Positions 8,628 to 16,919 of a stretch of 64,000 nucleotides of DNA are shown piece by piece. Origin of the DNA: Edaphobacter lichenicola. GTDB lineage: Bacteria > Acidobacteriota > Terriglobia > Terriglobales > Acidobacteriaceae. The notes under the pieces are model-generated. The model saw nothing but the letters and a program-made list of their open reading frames with translations. It had not been told where the DNA came from and ran no database searches. The position numbers and the translations under genes are program-made. The number at the start of each line of letters is the position of its first letter. Within the stretch, counting starts at the first letter, position 1. The stretch covers positions 4,712,001 to 4,776,000 of the forward strand of contig NZ_CP073696.1 of assembly GCF_025264645.1 (NCBI RefSeq). The letters run 5' to 3'.

Positions 8628-9098
8628 GTGAAGACGATTCGCGAGTCGATTGCAGCGTTGGGTGTGTTGTTCACGGTGGGAGTGGTAGCGATCTTTTATG
8701 CGAGACTGCCGGAGACGATTGCGACTCACTTCAACGCGGCGGGAGTGGCCGATGGTTTTGGTGGGCGGGCCATACTCTGGCTGCTGGCGGCGAATGCAGT
8801 TTTTGTGTACGGGGTGATGTCGGCAGTACCCTTTCTTCCGCTGAAGGTGAATCTGCTTCGACCACTCACGTCTGAACAGGAGAGTGCGGCGCGGGTGGGT
8901 GCTCTCGCACTGGTGGGGTGGCTGAAGGTGGAGATAGTCTTGACGCTCGGCTATGTGTGTTTAGCAATCGTGCGAATTGGGTTGGGCTTGCAGTGGACGC
9001 TGGGGTCTGCGTTTTTGCCGGCGACGTTAATTGTGATTGGGGCTACCTGTGGGTATCACTTCGTGCAGATGATGAGAGCGACGCGGGTGCATGGTTAA
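8628..9098 (+). CDS. DUF1648 domain membrane protein
   Basis: A 156-residue inner-membrane protein with about four hydrophobic segments. The N-terminal part contains RLPETIATHFNAAGVADGFGGRA, the hallmark of DUF1648 (the domain found in SdpI-type immunity proteins). The start is a GTG at 8628 with an excellent ribosome site (CGGAGG, 5-base spacing). The C-terminal 50 residues are duplicated as a decayed fragment 150 bases downstream. Function is unknown; a link with toxin immunity is only by family analogy. Confidence 0.75.
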   Translation: MKTIRESIAALGVLFTVGVVAIFYARLPETIATHFNAAGVADGFGGRAILWLLAANAVFVYGVMSAVPFLPLKVNLLRPLTSEQESAARVGALALVGWLKVEIVLTLGYVCLAIVRIGLGLQWTLGSAFLPATLIVIGATCGYHFVQMMRATRVHG

Positions 9099-9245
9099 CT
9101 TCGCGGCGGAAAAAATTCTGTTGAGGCACTTGTTTTAACAAACCTCAAATAAACTCAACAAACCGAATACCGGTTGCGATGATGTTGACCGACTTTTGAA
9201 CAGGAGCGTGGGTTGCATCGGGAAGTGGTAACGATGTTAGAGTGA

Positions 9246-9443
9246 AGGAACACGGAGATTCGTTTGATATTTGGTTACCTTTGTTCGACGTTAGTACGAA
9301 ATGGAATGGGCGTGGAAGCGACACCGGCATGGATGTTTTTGCCAGCGACGCTGATAGTGATCGGGGCGACCTGCGGATATTATCCGGTACGGATCTTTCG
9401 GTTGATCCATATGGGTAATACGTCGGGTGGCGTGGGCAGGTAA
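9246..9443 (+). pseudogene. decayed C-terminal copy of the DUF1648 gene
   Basis: Translating from 9246 to the TAA at 9441-9443 gives a segment that aligns without gaps to the last 50 residues of the upstream DUF1648 protein. It includes an exact match FLPATLIVIGATCGY and the patterns xEIxLxxGYxC and VRxGxG. An in-frame TGA at 9243 closes the frame upstream, and the N-terminal two thirds are absent. This is a partial tandem duplication that has lost its front half. No start codon with a ribosome site is visible, so it is called a pseudogene. Confidence 0.75.
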
Positions 9444-9798
9444 TTCGTCCCGAGACTCGAGGAGACAGAATTGCTCCTCATAAGCAACAGATAAAGTTAC
9501 TTATTTTTCTTTCAACGTGACCGCCGGGCAGTCGCTCTTGCTGCGACACGCTTCTGGGCGTTTGCACCTACCTGCTTGCTGATTTCATTCGCGAGAGTTC
9601 ACAAGGACTCCGAGAGAGACCGTTGCACGAGACGGACGGCGAGCGTGTTTATCCAACGTTGATGCGGGTATGAAGGTCTATCCCCTAAAAGGCACATGTT
9701 GGTAACCAGGAAAGTTTCATAGAGTAACTGAGCGTAACTGATTCAAATCTTTTTTCTGCCGAAGTTCTGATGAGTAGGAACGATTCTACAAATTAGTC
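9444..9798. other. intergenic region, no gene seen
   Basis: This 355-base stretch lies before the DUF1800 gene and has no open frame with coding character. It presumably holds the promoter of the DUF1800-DUF1501 pair, but no convincing -35/-10 pair was picked out. The repeated GTAACTGA around 9725-9740 is too short to interpret. Confidence 0.5.
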
Positions 9799-9807
9799 GG
9801 AGGCACC

Positions 9808-12201
9808 GTGCGTTCTTTGCGTTTTTTTATCCGCGACTTAAGGCGGATGCACTTTAGAAATCTGTTCCTCCTGATGACTTTGGCCGCTGGCCTGCTTGTT
9901 ATCTCAGGTGGTTGTGCTGCCGGTGGTGCGGGCTCTAGCGGATCGTCCACGGGATCAACAGGGTCCACGGGATCAACGGGTTCGACCGGGTCTACAGGAT
10001 CGACAGGATCGACAGGGTCCACGGGCTCCACTGGTTCTACGGGCTTTACTGGATCAGGCTCCACAGGTTCTGGTGGTTCTACAGGATCTGGTGGTTCTAC
10101 AGGATCTGGTGGTTCTACGGGCTCTACAGGCTCTGGCGGATCATCGACTGGGTCGAGCGTCTCTGTCACGGGTGCCGGACAGGTTCTCGTTGGTGGGACA
10201 GCTCAGTTTACGGCCACGGTGAGCGGAAGCAGCAGCAACGCGGTCAGCTGGCAGGTCAATGGCGTCAACGGTGGTTCGGCTACTGTCGGAGTGATCTCTG
10301 CTGCTGGTCTTTACACCGCGCCGAATAGTTTGCCATCACCAAACACCGTGACGATTGCTGCCGTCAGCGCTGCCGTTTCTACGCCGGGCACGATGACCGC
10401 GACGATTCTGAATCCAGTTCCAAATGTGACGAGCGCGACCGCAACGCAAAGCGGCAACTCGACGACGTACACCCTTACGGTGAGCGGCTCCAGCTTTGTG
10501 AATGGAGCGCAGATCGAGGTTGGAGGCACTGCGGTTACTACGACTTTTGTGTCAGCGACTCAGCTGACTGCCAAGGTGACGGTCGCCGCGGGAACGACCT
10601 CACTTACGATTGATGTTTTGAATCCTACGTCTGGCGGGACACCTTCAGCGCCGGAGTATGCTGCGATTGGCGCTGCGCAGACAACTCTTCCCGCTGCTGC
10701 CCGACTGCTCGACCAGGCAACGTTCGGTCCTACGCTGACGGATATCGAACATGTTGAGCAGATAGGAGTTGACGCTTACATTACTGAACAATTCAATACA
10801 TCGCCGACGCTGTTAGCCACCATTCCTGTTGTACCTGCTGCTATCTGCGCGAATGGAAACTACTGGACCTGCGAGCAGTCGGAGTGGTGGCATACGATGC
10901 TCACCGCACCTGATCAGCTTCGACAGCGAGTTGCGTTTGCGTTGTCGGAGATCTTTGTCGTATCAACGGACGCTTTGGATGGCCGCGCTGTCGTGCTGTA
11001 CCAGAACATGCTGGCGAAAGATGCTCTCACAAACTTTTCGACCATCATGAAAGATGTCACGCTGTCTCCGGCGATGGCGATCTACCTGAATATGGCGAAC
11101 AGTAACAAGCCGCCTGCGGGGCAGATCGCGAACGAGAACTATGCCCGCGAGATGATGCAACTGTTCAGCACGGGTATCGATGTATTGAATCAGGATGGGA
11201 GCCTGCAGCTGGATGGAAGCGGCAATCCGATTCCGGTTTACACCGAAGCTCAGGTAGAGGCCTTTGCTCGCGCGTATACCGGCTGGACCTACGCTACGTC
11301 TTCGGGTGGTGTGCCTAGTGCCTTTCCGAACTACACAACTAATTTCTCTTATCCGATGGTTGCGGTTGAGAGTGGTCACGACACCACGGCAAAGACTCTG
11401 TTGAACGGCACTGTTCTTCCTGCGGGTCAGACTGCGGAGCAGGATCTTACGGGCGCGCTGGCAAACCTGTTTGCGCACCCGAACGTTGGTCCCTTCATTT
11501 GCCGGCAACTGATTCAGCACCTTGTGACAGGCAATCCGAGCCCTGCGTATGTCGCGCGAATCTCCGCGGTATTTGCGAACAATGGCAATAATGTTCGCGG
11601 AGATATGCAGGCTGTGGTGCGTGCGATTCTTGAAGACACAGAGGCACGTGCGGGCGATACGAACCCTGCCTTCGATGGCGGCCACCTGCGTGAGCCGATG
11701 CTGTATACGACGAACGTGCTGCGCGGGCTCGGCTTTACGTCGACCTCGCCGACTGGTGACAACAGCATGTTGAGCACGTACACGACTGCGATCGGAGAGG
11801 TGCCGTATGCCTCCAGCAGCGTGTTCAACTTCTTTCCGCCGAACTACATCATTCCGGACACAACGACAAATTCTCCTGAGTTCAGCCTGGAGAATACGGG
11901 AAGTGCCATTCTGCGTCTGACGTTTGCGGACAGTGTTGTCTTCAACAATATCTCCTATTTCAAAGGAGATCTGAGCGCGACCAGCGCGCTTGGGATCACG
12001 GCTTCGAAGACTGGCAATGCTGCAACCGATTCCGCCAATCTGGTTGATTCGCTTGGCATCATTTTTATGCATGGCCAGATGCCGACGCAGATGCGTACCG
12101 CAATCGTGAACCATGTGGCGGGGATCACGAATATCTCCGAGCGCGTTCGCGTGGCGACCTACCTGGTCATCACGTCCTCGCAGTACAAGATCGAAAACTA
12201 G
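9808..12201 (+). CDS. DUF1800 surface protein with Gly-Ser-Thr stalk
   Basis: Large exported protein (797 residues). A hydrophobic N-terminus ends in VISGGCA, a possible lipobox. A low-complexity stalk of Ser-Thr-Gly triplets follows (about residues 43-117). Next come Ig-like/IPT beta domains (about 118-285), then the DUF1800 domain starting near AARLLDQATFGPT. DUF1800 proteins are typically paired with DUF1501 proteins, as here, 25 bases downstream. The GTG at 9808 is chosen because CGGAGG lies 4 bases before it; an ATG at 9849 would also keep the signal. Biochemical function of DUF1800 is unknown; cell-surface location is inferred from signal and stalk. Confidence 0.88.
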   Translation: MRSLRFFIRDLRRMHFRNLFLLMTLAAGLLVISGGCAAGGAGSSGSSTGSTGSTGSTGSTGSTGSTGSTGSTGSTGSTGFTGSGSTGSGGSTGSGGSTGSGGSTGSTGSGGSSTGSSVSVTGAGQVLVGGTAQFTATVSGSSSNAVSWQVNGVNGGSATVGVISAAGLYTAPNSLPSPNTVTIAAVSAAVSTPGTMTATILNPVPNVTSATATQSGNSTTYTLTVSGSSFVNGAQIEVGGTAVTTTFVSATQLTAKVTVAAGTTSLTIDVLNPTSGGTPSAPEYAAIGAAQTTLPAAARLLDQATFGPTLTDIEHVEQIGVDAYITEQFNTSPTLLATIPVVPAAICANGNYWTCEQSEWWHTMLTAPDQLRQRVAFALSEIFVVSTDALDGRAVVLYQNMLAKDALTNFSTIMKDVTLSPAMAIYLNMANSNKPPAGQIANENYAREMMQLFSTGIDVLNQDGSLQLDGSGNPIPVYTEAQVEAFARAYTGWTYATSSGGVPSAFPNYTTNFSYPMVAVESGHDTTAKTLLNGTVLPAGQTAEQDLTGALANLFAHPNVGPFICRQLIQHLVTGNPSPAYVARISAVFANNGNNVRGDMQAVVRAILEDTEARAGDTNPAFDGGHLREPMLYTTNVLRGLGFTSTSPTGDNSMLSTYTTAIGEVPYASSSVFNFFPPNYIIPDTTTNSPEFSLENTGSAILRLTFADSVVFNNISYFKGDLSATSALGITASKTGNAATDSANLVDSLGIIFMHGQMPTQMRTAIVNHVAGITNISERVRVATYLVITSSQYKIEN
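9934..10158 (+). repeat. 9-bp minisatellite coding Ser-Thr-Gly repeats
   Basis: About 225 bases inside the DUF1800 gene encode repeated GST or GGSTGS units. Codon choice varies between units (TCA/TCC/TCG/TCT, ACA/ACG/ACC/ACT), so the peptide repeat is kept while the DNA repeat is partly scrambled. The length is a multiple of three throughout, leaving the frame intact. Confidence 0.85.
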
Positions 12202-12226
12202 CGATTATCGCAAGAGGAGCAACAAC

Positions 12227-13576
12227 ATGAGTTTCAATCGACGCACGTTCATTAAATCTGCATCTCTCGCGGCAGCGGGTAGTGCCGCCGGACTACGTCC
12301 GTTTGGTGCTCTCAACGCTCTTGCTCAGAGCGCCACGGATTACAAGGCGCTGGTGTGCATCTATCTTTTTGGCGGCAATGATGGGAACAATACGCTGGTG
12401 CAGTTTGATAGCAAAGACTATGCCAACTATTCGAGCATACGTGGGCCACTTGCTATTCCGCAGAGCCAGCTTCTGCAGCTGAGCGCAGCGCCTACCTATG
12501 CTGTGCATCCGAATCTGCCGGATATTCAATCTCTCTTTGACAAAAACGCGGCGGCCTTCGTTACGAACGTAGGAACGCTGATCGAGCCGACGAATCGGGC
12601 GCAGTACATTGCGAGCCAGTTCAATGGCAATGGGCTGCCAAGTAACCTCTTTTCGCATCCTGACCAGCGGCTCGAGTGGGAGAATGCTGCGGCGAGCACG
12701 ACCACGCAGACCGGATGGGCAGGGCGCATCGCTGATACGTTGAACACTACGTACAACCCCAACGGCAACTTTCCGATGGTCACGTCGGTCGCGGGTGACA
12801 CACTGTTTTGTGATGGATCACACACGTCGCCGTTCTCGGTGAGTCCGGGAAACATCGGCGCAGGTCAGTGCTCGGAGGGCGCGGAGTGCGCGGCTCGGCA
12901 GGCGACTGCTCAGGCTCTGCTTGGATTCAACTCGGGCGTTACGCTTATCCAGGCCGACAACAACATTACGACGAAGGCATATGCGTATGCGAAGGCTCTG
13001 TCCGATGCGGTTCAGTCGGTGAATCCGCTGAAGACGGTGTTTCCCGCGAACAACGGGCTGGCTGCGCAGCTTCAGCAGATTGCTCAGATTATTCAGGTGC
13101 GATCGGCGCTGGGAGTGAACCGGCAGATCTTCTTTGCAGGCATCGGCAACTTCGATACACACGGAGGCCAGTTGGTAGAGCAGGGACAACTGCTGGCCGG
13201 CATCAGTTCGGCGATCGCAGCGTTTTATCAGGCGACGCAGGAGCTTGGCGTGCAGAACAATGTGACGAGCTTCACGATGTCCGACTTTGGCCGTGCGTTA
13301 CAGCCGAATTCGAATAGCGGTTCGGATCATGCGTGGGGATCGCACCATATGGTCATCGGCGGCGCGGTGAAGGGAGGCAAGTTGTATGGCACGTTCCCGA
13401 CGCTGGCGCTTGGAGGGCCGGACGACTCGGGGTCGAATGGCCGGTGGGTTCCGACTACGGCGAGCATTCAATATGCGGCGACGCTCGCGCAGTGGTTTGG
13501 GGTTAGCGCGGCGCAGTTGCCGACTATTTTTCCCAACATCGGAAACTTCTCGACAACGAATCTCGGGTTTGTATAG
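12227..13576 (+). CDS. DUF1501 protein with Tat signal
   Basis: A 449-residue protein with a twin-arginine signal (NRRTFIKSASLAAAG) directing folded export. The body starts with KALVCIYLFGGNDGNNTLV, the DUF1501 hallmark, a sulfatase/alkaline-phosphatase-like fold. Later it has GIGNFDTHGGQL and SDFGRALQPNSNSGSDHAWGSHHMV, which resemble metal-ligand segments of that fold. The ATG at 12227 follows AAGAGGAG. It forms a two-gene operon with the DUF1800 gene. The two families co-occur widely and probably form one envelope system, whose reaction is not known. Confidence 0.9.
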   Translation: MSFNRRTFIKSASLAAAGSAAGLRPFGALNALAQSATDYKALVCIYLFGGNDGNNTLVQFDSKDYANYSSIRGPLAIPQSQLLQLSAAPTYAVHPNLPDIQSLFDKNAAAFVTNVGTLIEPTNRAQYIASQFNGNGLPSNLFSHPDQRLEWENAAASTTTQTGWAGRIADTLNTTYNPNGNFPMVTSVAGDTLFCDGSHTSPFSVSPGNIGAGQCSEGAECAARQATAQALLGFNSGVTLIQADNNITTKAYAYAKALSDAVQSVNPLKTVFPANNGLAAQLQQIAQIIQVRSALGVNRQIFFAGIGNFDTHGGQLVEQGQLLAGISSAIAAFYQATQELGVQNNVTSFTMSDFGRALQPNSNSGSDHAWGSHHMVIGGAVKGGKLYGTFPTLALGGPDDSGSNGRWVPTTASIQYAATLAQWFGVSAAQLPTIFPNIGNFSTTNLGFV

Positions 13577-13701
13577 GGCGTGACTCGATGAAGGCGACAT
13601 TTGTCGGTGTCTGGCGGCAATTTTGAAGGCGATGGAACTTCCATGTGGTGTGAGCGTAGTGGATTATTAGTACGCACACACTTTCGAATCGGGCAGGTGA
13701 C

Positions 13702-15288
13702 ATGGAAGCTCGGCAGTCGATAAAACTTCAGGCGCATCTGCGCGCGGTTATTTGGCTTAGCGTGGGGTTCGCTGCGCTCAAGCTTGCGATCCAGATTGTT
13801 GGGAACACTCTGGCGCAACATGCCGGGTATGGCATCTTTCGGGATGAGCTGTACTACCTGGTGTGCGGGCGACGGCTCGCGTTTGGGTATGTTGACCAGC
13901 CTCCACTGGTTGCGCTGCAGGCGCGGCTGAGCGAGATGCTCTTCGGGCATGACACGATGTGGTCGCTGCGGCTGATCTCGGCCATGGCCGGTGCTGTGAA
14001 GGTGTTTCTTACGGGGCTGTTGGTGTGGGCGCTTGGTGGTGGGCGCAAGGCGGCTGCGCTGGCGATGCTTGCGGTTATTGGGGCGGGAGTCTATCTCGGT
14101 ATCGATAGCTTCCTTTCGATGAACTCGTTCGATCCGGTGTTCTGGATGGGATGTGCGTTGGCGCTGGTGCGCATCGTGAAGGCGGAGTCGTCGAGCGAGA
14201 TTCGGAACTGGTGGATTGTCTTTGGCGTGAGTGCGGGACTTGCGTTTGAGAATAAGGATTCCGTTGTTTTCTTTTTGATCGCGATGTTGATTGCTTTGTT
14301 GCTGACGCCGCAGCGACGCATACTTGCGAATCGCTGGTTTGGTGTCGGGGTGCTGCTGATTGTTCTGGTCGCGCTGCCGAACTTTTTGTGGCAGATTCAT
14401 AATCACTTTCCTACGCTGGAGTGGCTGCGCAAGACAGAGGGTTCGGATAAGGTTGTGAAGTTTCCGCCGCTGGAGTTTTTTCTGGCGCAGGTGCTGACGC
14501 TGACTCCGTATAGCGTTTTGCTGTGGGGGACCGGCGTTTTGTGGCTTCTGTTTGCGAAGGCGTCGCGGGAGTTTCGTTTTGTCGGTGTGTTTTATCCGAT
14601 CTTTCTTGTGATGATGATGGCGCTGCATGCGAAGGATTATTACCTTGTGCCGGCGTATCCGGTGTTCTTTGCGGCTGGGGCGGTTGCGTGGTTTGCGTGG
14701 GCGCAGCGTGTTGTCTGGCGTAATGCTTTGATCGGTGTTTATGCGGTGATTACGGTTGTTGGTCTGGTTGTTTTCTTTCCGCTCTCCGTTCCTGTGATGC
14801 CTCCACAGCAATGGCTTGCTTATACCGAGAAGCTGCACTTCAGGCCGAAGGAGAGCGAGACGCATGCGGCTACTCCGCTGCCGCAGTTCTATGCAGATCG
14901 CTTTGGGTGGCATGAGTTGGTTGAGCAGGTTTCGGCTATCTACAACGGATTGCCTTCGCAGGAGCGAGCGGTGACCGGGATTTTGACTGGGAACTATGGC
15001 GAGGCTGGGGCGATCGATATTCTTGGCGAGAAGTATGGACTGCCGCATGCGATCAGTGGGCACTTGACCTACTGGCTGTGGGGGCCGCGTGGGTATACCG
15101 GAGAGGAGATGATCGTGATCAATGGGGCGACTCTGCAGGAGATGCAGAAGTCCTATGCTTCGTGCACGGTGGTGGGGACGCGGGAGTTGCCATATGCGAT
15201 GCCCTGGGAGCATGGGTCAATCTTTCTGTGCCGGGGAAGAAAGACGACGTATGAGGCGAACTGGGATGAGATGAAGAGATATTTGTGA
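13702..15288 (+). CDS. GT39-type (ArnT/PMT-like) membrane glycosyltransferase
   Basis: Polytopic GT-C glycosyltransferase of 528 residues with roughly ten to twelve membrane segments. The first periplasmic loop has FRDELYYLVCGRRLAFGYVDQPPL, the acidic catalytic signature of the PMT/ArnT group. Such enzymes move a sugar from a polyprenyl-phosphate donor to lipid or protein acceptors on the periplasmic face. The C-terminal 130 residues form a soluble domain. The ATG at 13702 follows GGCAGGTGAC. No neighbouring lipid A or protein-glycosylation genes indicate the acceptor. Confidence 0.85.
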   Translation: MEARQSIKLQAHLRAVIWLSVGFAALKLAIQIVGNTLAQHAGYGIFRDELYYLVCGRRLAFGYVDQPPLVALQARLSEMLFGHDTMWSLRLISAMAGAVKVFLTGLLVWALGGGRKAAALAMLAVIGAGVYLGIDSFLSMNSFDPVFWMGCALALVRIVKAESSSEIRNWWIVFGVSAGLAFENKDSVVFFLIAMLIALLLTPQRRILANRWFGVGVLLIVLVALPNFLWQIHNHFPTLEWLRKTEGSDKVVKFPPLEFFLAQVLTLTPYSVLLWGTGVLWLLFAKASREFRFVGVFYPIFLVMMMALHAKDYYLVPAYPVFFAAGAVAWFAWAQRVVWRNALIGVYAVITVVGLVVFFPLSVPVMPPQQWLAYTEKLHFRPKESETHAATPLPQFYADRFGWHELVEQVSAIYNGLPSQERAVTGILTGNYGEAGAIDILGEKYGLPHAISGHLTYWLWGPRGYTGEEMIVINGATLQEMQKSYASCTVVGTRELPYAMPWEHGSIFLCRGRKTTYEANWDEMKRYL

Positions 15289-15370
15289 GGGTATGGTTTC
15301 TTTCTTCGCGACGGAGGATGATGCCGGTGCGAAGAAAGATGGCGTGATGCTTAGAGGGCGAAAAGCGAAC

Positions 15371-15568
15371 AGCAGATCCCTTCGCTTCGCTGCGGAATGA
15401 CAGCCAAAGGCGACAGTTACAGCCGCAGCCACAGCAGATCCCTTCGCTTCGCTGCGGAATGACAACCAGAAGGACAGGTAACGACAATGGCAGATTCCCT
15501 TCGGGAATTACAACAAGAGCGCCGGCAAGGGCAAGGCTGGCTTTCTCCCTTCGCTGCGGAATGACAAC
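15371..15568. repeat. cluster of CCTTCGCTGCGGAATGACA repeats
   Basis: Two identical 32-base copies (15371-15402 and 15433-15464) are followed by two shorter variants (about 15490 and 15547-15568). All carry the CCTTCG...GGAATGACA core. Related single copies occur at 36426-36452 and 62861-62886. Spacers are short and irregular, so this is not a CRISPR array. It fills the gap between the GT39 and GDPD genes, which converge on it. Confidence 0.7.
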
Positions 15569-15601
15569 AAAGCAAAGATTACGCGCAAACAAAAGCCGAT
15601 G

Positions 15602-16786
15602 CTATTGCGGGGATTGGCGGAGGGAGGCTGGGACGAAGGCGGTGCTTAGCATCTTGGGGTCGGCGGTGAGGTAGTAGGTGGGGATTTTGGGGAACTGCTC
15701 CTCGACGAGGATGAGGGTGCGGAAGTCGAAGCTTTGTACCTCGGCTTGTGACTCCATGTGATTGCGTACGATCGCGCCACAGAGTGTGGTGACGAAGGTC
15801 TGGGGATCGACGGTGTGGTTGGTGGTGGGTTCGGCGTGCGCAGCTGGGACGGGGAGTGCGGATACGGATTTGCCTGCGGGGTCGTTGGGCAGGGGAAGGA
15901 ACTTGGTTTCGAGGTTGAAGCGGACCTTCTGCGCGTTCGCTGCGCGTGCGGCGGCGTCGGGGTGAGATTTGCCGGGGCCGGTGCGATAGTACTCTGCGTA
16001 GAAGCGGGAGAAGCGGAAGAGCTGCTCGGCGTGGGTAGGGACGTAGGGGCTGATGAGGTGCTCTTGTTTGGCGAAGGCCACGGCGACGGGGGAGAGCGCG
16101 AGGTCGTTCTTCTGATCGGGGAATTGGGGGTGGAGCTTGTCGCAGATGAAGGTGCTCTGAGCTTCGGCGAGTGAGATGTCGCGAGTGTAGACGCGGTTTT
16201 CGAGGGTGTAGGGAGCGCCGTCGGCGCGGCGGCAGGATTCGGGGTTGAGGAACTGATCGTGCCAGATGAGGGAGACGTGGTCGGTGGTGACGCCGGTGTC
16301 GGTTTCGAGTTCGGTGGCGAGGTGGTCGAGGCCGTCCTCGAAGGAGGGGAGGGTGTTTTCGGGACGAAGACCGCGACCGCCGCGATGGGCAGAGACGACG
16401 AAGGTGGCGAAGTACTGCGCTTCTTCGGGGTGCGCGGCTTTCTCTTCTGCGACGACTTGCTGGAGGAGGTCGGGACGGTCGGAGATGATGCCGTCGACGC
16501 GGAGGTCGATGAGTGAGCGCATCTTTGCGGGGTCGTTGGTGGTCCAGGGAATGACTCTGAATCCGGCTTTGTGGAGTTGGGCTACATCGACTGTTGGGTT
16601 GGGGCCGATGAGGGTGGCGTCGACGGGAGAGAGGACAGGCGTCTGGGCGTTGTGGGCCTTCGCGTGGGCGTTGGCGGCATTCATGAGCTCGAGGAAGGGA
16701 TTTTGCATAGGGGCCTGCTGGGCGGTGAGGGTTGCGGTGGTGAAGAGGGTCGCGATCAGGGTTCGTGTTCGAGTGGAGGTTCGCAT
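15602..16786 (-). CDS. secreted glycerophosphodiester phosphodiesterase, apparently circularly permuted
   Basis: Exported GDPD-family enzyme (394 residues) that hydrolyses glycerophosphodiesters to glycerol-3-phosphate and an alcohol. The order of barrel elements is unusual. After the signal peptide, residues 48-108 hold what is normally the C-terminal end of a GDPD (AGFRVIPWTTNDPAKMRSLI, VDGIISDRPDLL). The normal N-terminal active-site segment then follows (SAHRGGRGLRPENT, H134; ETDTGVTTDHVSLIWHD, H176). The protein ends with SFDFRTLILVEEQFPKIPTYYL, which usually sits just before the AGLxVxxWTVN part. All catalytic elements are thus present once, in rotated order. It converges with the GT39 gene. 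Confidence 0.88.
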   Translation of the reverse strand: MRTSTRTRTLIATLFTTATLTAQQAPMQNPFLELMNAANAHAKAHNAQTPVLSPVDATLIGPNPTVDVAQLHKAGFRVIPWTTNDPAKMRSLIDLRVDGIISDRPDLLQQVVAEEKAAHPEEAQYFATFVVSAHRGGRGLRPENTLPSFEDGLDHLATELETDTGVTTDHVSLIWHDQFLNPESCRRADGAPYTLENRVYTRDISLAEAQSTFICDKLHPQFPDQKNDLALSPVAVAFAKQEHLISPYVPTHAEQLFRFSRFYAEYYRTGPGKSHPDAAARAANAQKVRFNLETKFLPLPNDPAGKSVSALPVPAAHAEPTTNHTVDPQTFVTTLCGAIVRNHMESQAEVQSFDFRTLILVEEQFPKIPTYYLTADPKMLSTAFVPASLRQSPQ

Positions 16787-16919
16787 GACCCACTATAGTA
16801 GCGGGTTGAAGTTGATGGGGTGTGAATGGGAGGGTATGGGTTTTGCTGTCGCATCGGATCTCCGTCGCGAGCTGAATAGCTCCTGTAAACCTACCAAGTG
16901 CTTTGTTCCGACTTTGCCT

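Noticed and set aside
10963..12114. 383-codon open frame antisense to the DUF1800 gene
   Set aside because: An Arg/Ile/Val-rich shadow of a well-supported gene with no ribosome site.
15371..15568. CRISPR-like repeat cluster
   Set aside because: Only two exact copies, irregular short spacers, no cas genes, and related copies elsewhere in the window.
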